9,268 nucleotides of DNA from an uncultured Alphaproteobacteria bacterium (GTDB lineage Bacteria; Pseudomonadota; Alphaproteobacteria; Rickettsiales; UBA1997). The position numbers were made by a program, and so were the translations under genes. The stretch is taken from positions 1 to 9,268 of the forward strand of contig CAIUFU010000197.1 of NCBI GenBank assembly GCA_903898475.1. The letters are read 5' to 3'. Shown piece after piece: positions 6,225 to 9,268 of the stretch. The stretch's first letter is position 1, and every line of letters starts with the position of its first letter. The notes below the pieces were generated by a model, which was given only the letters and a program-made list of their open reading frames with translations, made no database searches and was not told the origin of the DNA.

Positions 6225-6968
6225 TTACCTAATTTTCAAAATCTTGTGAATCTGCAGCGAAACACGGTGGCCAAATTTTGCCGCTAGCTCCAAAGCATGG
6301 TGCAAATTCTCTTGGTTCTTGGCTTCGTCGTACTCGTCCATAGGTTGTAAATAAACCGGGGTCTTAAACTCGCTTTGTCCAAGCTCGGCAATTTGGGAAT
6401 AATTCTTTTTCGTCTTAGAAATAATAAATTTGAAAGCATCAAGGCGCGCCAAAAGATCAGGGCGAATTTGGTGATATTTTTCGTTAGTGATTTTTGGCGA
6501 ACAAATAATTTTTACTTCTTTGGGTAAGTCGCGAAACAAAGTGCCGTTAGTTTCAATCTGCACTAAAAAATCGCGCTGCACCAATTCTTGACAAAGTCTT
6601 TCAATTGGCTGGCGCAAAGGCTCACCACCGGTAATTACAACTAATTTTCTGACCAAATCGCCAGCGTCATTTTTTGCCAAACGCAAAACTTCTGCAATTA
6701 TTTTTTCGACAGAGAAATTTTGGTAAGAATCAAATTCAGTGTCACAAAAATCGCAGGCTAAATTACATCCGCCCAAACGCACAAAAACTGAAGGGTAACC
6801 CACGTAAGGCCCCTCACCTTGAAATGTCGGAAAGATTTCCTGCACATCTAGGTGAAATCCCTCGTGAATTTCTGTTTTGGCAATTTTGTTTTTTCCGAAC
6901 ATTTTAAAAGTTGGATCCTTGATTTTGCTGGTCAAAAGCCAATTTTGTACTTGGCGTACAAAATTCAT
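6225..6968 (-). CDS. queE: 7-carboxy-7-deazaguanine synthase (radical SAM)
   Basis: QueE converts 6-carboxy-tetrahydropterin to 7-carboxy-7-deazaguanine in the cytosol, a step toward preQ0 and the tRNA base queuosine. FPTFQGEGPYVGYPSVFVR (46-64) is the substrate-binding start of the family. CNLACDFC gives the radical-SAM cluster cysteines C68, C72 and C75 (CxxxCxxC). SAM-site GGEP follows at 114-117, then ETNG (139-142), SPKI (157-160) and YLQPMDE (206-212). The outermost start (6968) overlaps the ftsH stop as TAATG and gives 247 aa. Starting at Met23 (codon 6900-6902, MFGKNK...) would give 225 aa, close to the usual family length and to the MFGKN start I recall from alphaproteobacterial QueE. 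Neither start has a strong Shine-Dalgarno; translational coupling favours the first and homology the second. No other queuosine gene is in the window. Confidence 0.94.
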   Translation of the reverse strand: MNFVRQVQNWLLTSKIKDPTFKMFGKNKIAKTEIHEGFHLDVQEIFPTFQGEGPYVGYPSVFVRLGGCNLACDFCDTEFDSYQNFSVEKIIAEVLRLAKNDAGDLVRKLVVITGGEPLRQPIERLCQELVQRDFLVQIETNGTLFRDLPKEVKIICSPKITNEKYHQIRPDLLARLDAFKFIISKTKKNYSQIAELGQSEFKTPVYLQPMDEYDEAKNQENLHHALELAAKFGHRVSLQIHKILKIR

Positions 6969-8854
6969 TATTCCGGTTTTTCACCCTCACTCACATTCGG
7001 CACAAAACTGCTAACTGCTGCAGTTACATTTGAAACTACCTGCACTGAATTTTTGCGAATTTCTTTGCCAGCGAGCAAATCTTTAATTTCGTCGCCTGTT
7101 AGCGTTTCATATTCGAGCAAAGATTTTGCCAATTTTTCTAAGTCAGATTTTTTCTCAGTCAAAATTTGCTTAGCGCGTTGCAAGGCTTCGTCAACTATTC
7201 TACGCACTTCTTCGTCAATTACTTTGCCGGTTTCTTCCGAGAAAACTTTTTGCGCGGCGTAAAATTTCGAACCGTCTTCTTCACTGTAATCAATAGTTCC
7301 AACCTTGTCGCTTAAGCCCCAGCGCGTCACCATGCTGCGCGCCATTGAGGTGGCTTGTGAAATATCAGAAGAAGCGCCAGTTGTGACTTGGTCGTAGCCA
7401 AAAATTAATTCTTCGGCTGCGCGTCCGCCCATTGCAACCACCAAATCGTCGTGAAGTTTGGCGCGAGTAACCGAGAAACGATCGGTTTCTGGCAAGCGCA
7501 TTACAAGGCCCAAAGCGCGACCTCTTGGAATGATTGTTGCTTTGTGAATCGGATCAGAATTAACACAATTGATCGCAGTAATGGCGTGTCCTGATTCGTG
7601 GTAAGCAGTTAATTCTTTTTCTGATTGCTGCATTACCATCGATTTTCTTTCCGCGCCCATCATGATTTTATCTTTCGCTTCTTCGAGATTTTTCATCGTC
7701 ACCATTTTCTGATTGTAACGCGCCGCAATTAGAGCGCCTTCATTTACCAGATTAGCTAAGTCAGCACCAGCAAAACCCGGTGTGCCGCGCGCAATGGTTT
7801 TGGCGTCAATGTCAACTGCTGCTGCAACTTTTTTAAGGTGAACTCCAAGAATTTGTTCACGGCCGTTAATGTCGGGATTTGGCACGGTGATTTGGCGGTC
7901 GAATCTACCTGGGCGCAACAAAGCGCGATCCAAAACATCTGGACGATTGGTTGCAGCAATAATTACCACGCCTTCATTTTCCGAGAATCCGTCCATTTCA
8001 ACGAGCAATTGGTTTAGAGTTTGTTCGCGTTCGTCATTTCCACCCCCAACTCCCGAGCCTCTGTGACGACCAACCGCATCAATTTCATCAATGAAAACGA
8101 TGCAAGGTGCTGATTTTTTTGATTGCTCAAACATGTCGCGAACGCGGCTGGCGCCAACACCAACAAACATTTCAACGAAGTCCGAACCAGAAATTGAGAA
8201 GAAAGGCACGCCAGCCTCCCCTGCAATTGCACGCGCTAACAAAGTTTTACCAGTACCGGGAGAACCAATCAGCAAGCAGCCGCGCGGAATTCTCGCGCCA
8301 ACATCGGTGTATTTTTTTGAGTCTTTTAAGAAATCTACAATTTCGGTGAGCTCTTGCTTAGCCTCGTCAATGCCCGCTACATCAGCAAAAGTCACTTTGG
8401 TTTTGCTTTCTTGCAAAAGCTTGGCGCGTGATTTGCCAAAACCAAATGCACCACCGCGACTACCGCCGCCAGAGGCTCCGCGTGAGAAATAGATCCACAA
8501 ACCAATCATTAAAATGAAAGGCAAGAAACCTAAAATTCCGCTAATAATTTTTTCAGATTTGCTAACGAGTGGCACAGCGTTGATCTCAACACCCTTTTCC
8601 TGCAAGGATTCAACTAGGTTAGGATATTCCGGAAGATAAGTGTAAAACTCGCCGCCGCTTTTAAATTTTCCGATTAGGTCATTGCCTTTAATGTCAACTT
8701 TTTCAACTTCGCCGGCATCAACTTTTTTCATGAATTCGCTGAAAATCAGCTTGTTTCCTGAAACGCCGTCAGGCCCGCCAATGATTTGCGACACCGTCAT
8801 CACCACAGCAAAAATAATCAGCCATGTAAAAAAATTTTTGCTAGGAGTTTTCAT
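6968..8854 (-). CDS. ftsH: ATP-dependent zinc metalloprotease FtsH
   Basis: This membrane-bound AAA+ protease extracts and degrades misfolded membrane proteins and short-lived regulators. At 628 aa it has normal family length and topology: membrane helix 1 (about 9-26), a periplasmic domain (27-102), helix 2 (about 104-123), then a Gly-rich linker. The AAA module has Walker A GSPGTGKT (197-204), the pore loop MFVGVG (229-234), Walker B IVFIDEID (252-259) and the second region of homology with arginine fingers R317 and R320 in GRFDR. The protease has HESGH (419-423; zinc ligands H419 and H423, catalytic E420), and D497 in TTGASSD is the third ligand. A helical C-terminus ends in a divergent tail. 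The ATG at 8854 lacks a clear Shine-Dalgarno. queE follows with a 1-bp overlap. The tilS gene that often precedes ftsH is absent from the 414 bp upstream. Confidence 0.98.
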   Translation of the reverse strand: MKTPSKNFFTWLIIFAVVMTVSQIIGGPDGVSGNKLIFSEFMKKVDAGEVEKVDIKGNDLIGKFKSGGEFYTYLPEYPNLVESLQEKGVEINAVPLVSKSEKIISGILGFLPFILMIGLWIYFSRGASGGGSRGGAFGFGKSRAKLLQESKTKVTFADVAGIDEAKQELTEIVDFLKDSKKYTDVGARIPRGCLLIGSPGTGKTLLARAIAGEAGVPFFSISGSDFVEMFVGVGASRVRDMFEQSKKSAPCIVFIDEIDAVGRHRGSGVGGGNDEREQTLNQLLVEMDGFSENEGVVIIAATNRPDVLDRALLRPGRFDRQITVPNPDINGREQILGVHLKKVAAAVDIDAKTIARGTPGFAGADLANLVNEGALIAARYNQKMVTMKNLEEAKDKIMMGAERKSMVMQQSEKELTAYHESGHAITAINCVNSDPIHKATIIPRGRALGLVMRLPETDRFSVTRAKLHDDLVVAMGGRAAEELIFGYDQVTTGASSDISQATSMARSMVTRWGLSDKVGTIDYSEEDGSKFYAAQKVFSEETGKVIDEEVRRIVDEALQRAKQILTEKKSDLEKLAKSLLEYETLTGDEIKDLLAGKEIRKNSVQVVSNVTAAVSSFVPNVSEGEKPE

Positions 8855-8953
8855 TTGGAATTTTTTGAAATTTTAGAGAGTTGCAAGTGGGAGGAAACTT
8901 AAGAACGGCGGGAGAAAATTCAATGTGAGGCTTAAAAAAAACTCTCTATCACT

Positions 8954-9000
8954 CTCGGTGTCACGTCTGTCTTTACGACGGGATTTACATATTTGACTAG
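8954..9000 (+). repeat. dispersed palindromic repeat, degraded copy C
   Basis: CTCGGTGTCACG (8954-8965) is identical to the left arm of copy B at 9018-9028 plus context. It is followed by GTC...GACGGG (8968-8983 region), a decayed version of the CCCCGTC/GACGGGG hairpin, and by TTGACTAG, which recalls the GTGACTAGATGG segment in copy A. The core is much shorter than in A and B. Confidence 0.5.
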
Positions 9001-9014
9001 CCAAAGCTAATCCA

Positions 9015-9105
9015 CCCTCGGTGTCACGAGCTCAGAAATAAAAGAATAGAATTCATAACTTGCGACGAGATGGACCCCGTCGTGAAGACGGGGTGACACC
9101 GAGGG
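9015..9105 (+). repeat. dispersed palindromic repeat, copy B
   Basis: CCCTCGGTGTCAC (9015-9027) and GTGACACCGAGGG (9093-9105) are perfect 13-bp inverted ends. Just inside the right end lies the hairpin CCCCGTC (9075-9081), loop GTGAA, GACGGGG (9087-9093). The A+T-rich core matches the reverse complement of copy A at about four of five positions by eye, with a few small indels. It carries no open frame of note and looks like a non-autonomous or REP/MITE-like element. Confidence 0.78.
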
Positions 9106-9206
9106 GGGCTATAGTTAAGTACAAAATTACAAAGATTTTAGACAGGCTCTAAGAACCCGTCCTAAGTCTTTCTTACCGAACAAGCAACAACCTCACAAAC
9201 GCCAAT

Positions 9207-9268
9207 TCAATCATTGCGAGAGAGGTGGAGAGCTTTCTCTCGCAGTTCTTCCAAAGTCTTCTGCATTT
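9207..9268 (-). CDS. possible 3' end of a minus-strand gene entering from the right (uncertain)
   Basis: From the right edge the minus strand is open through about 19 codons to TGA at 9207-9209, reading ...MQKTLEELREKALHLSRND. It is helix-like and charged but too short to assign. The same bases form a palindrome (9215-9244), so the frame may be accidental. If real, it would lie upstream of ftsH in the same direction, separated by about 350 bp. Confidence 0.2.
   Translation of the reverse strand, partial: MQKTLEELREKALHLSRND
9215..9244. repeat. 9-bp hairpin near the right edge
   Basis: TGCGAGAGA (9215-9223) pairs exactly with TCTCTCGCA (9236-9244) around a 12-nt loop. The context CATTGCGAG resembles palindromic elements common in intracellular alphaproteobacteria (recalled, not searched). 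No T-run follows on either strand. Confidence 0.55.

Larger units (their letters stand above)
8855..9268. other. 414-bp region upstream of ftsH
   Basis: No convincing complete gene is present. Next to ftsH lies a leader with an 8-bp inverted repeat, TAGAGAGT (8874-8881) and ACTCTCTA (8941-8948), which could fold the 5' untranslated RNA. A partial repeat copy (8954-9000) and a full copy (9015-9105) follow, then about 100 bp without recognisable structure and a hairpin near the right edge. The ftsH promoter should be here, but I could not find a well-matched sigma-70 or heat-shock promoter by eye. Confidence 0.7.

Noticed and set aside
6852..7262. Plus-strand open frame of 136 codons across the queE/ftsH junction
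   Set aside because: It is antisense to two well-supported genes, is Ser/Thr/Phe-rich as expected from a shadow frame, and has no domain.
8091..8492. Plus-strand open frame of 133 codons
   Set aside because: It is antisense to the AAA module of ftsH, whose Walker A and B motifs are intact on the other strand.
8954..9105. CRISPR-like array from the repeated CTCGGTGTCAC units
   Set aside because: Only two direct copies are present, the intervening sequence is itself part of the palindromic element, and no cas genes are nearby.
9134..9150. GATTTTAGACAGGCTCT, whose complement resembles some insertion-sequence ends
   Set aside because: There is no matching inverted end, target duplication or transposase fragment in the window, so the resemblance is too weak to call.

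Overview
The window is A+T-rich bacterial chromosome, densely coded. It most likely comes from an alphaproteobacterium, possibly a host-associated lineage such as Rickettsiales or Holosporales. The reasons are a DNA polymerase III chi subunit (Proteobacteria), a QueE with an alphaproteobacterial-looking MFGKN start and CNLACDFC core, many A/T-ending codons, and compact overlapping genes separated by palindromic repeats. Placement below class is a guess from sequence style, with no search behind it.

Layout: bases 88-5841 hold six plus-strand genes spaced like one operon (overlap 23 bp, then gaps of 4, 0, 3 and 16 bp): murJ (lipid II flippase), a TrmA/RlmD-type RNA methyltransferase without a TRAM domain, pepF (M3 oligoendopeptidase), a DOT1-like SAM methyltransferase, a small protein with a lysine-rich histone-H1-like tail joined to a ribbon-helix-helix domain, and holC. 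A perfect hairpin flanked by an A-run and a T-run at 5998-6036 can terminate transcription from both sides. The opposing minus-strand pair is ftsH (8854-6968) followed by queE (6968-6225), joined by a TAATG stop/start overlap.

The two non-coding stretches (5842-6224 and 8855-9268) carry copies of one dispersed palindromic repeat in opposite orientations, with CCCCGTC/GACGGGG hairpins and a CTCGGTGTCAC-type arm. Different palindromes lie at both window ends, each inside a short open frame that runs off the edge.

Most genes are housekeeping: wall precursor export, RNA modification, peptide turnover, replication, queuosine synthesis and membrane proteolysis. The part deserving attention is the adjacent pair at 4479-5390. 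A methyltransferase that resembles the eukaryotic DOT1 histone-lysine methyltransferase along its length sits 3 bp upstream of a gene for a very lysine-rich, H1-tail-like DNA-binding candidate. An enzyme-substrate relationship, a bacterial chromatin-modification pair, is plausible but unproven.
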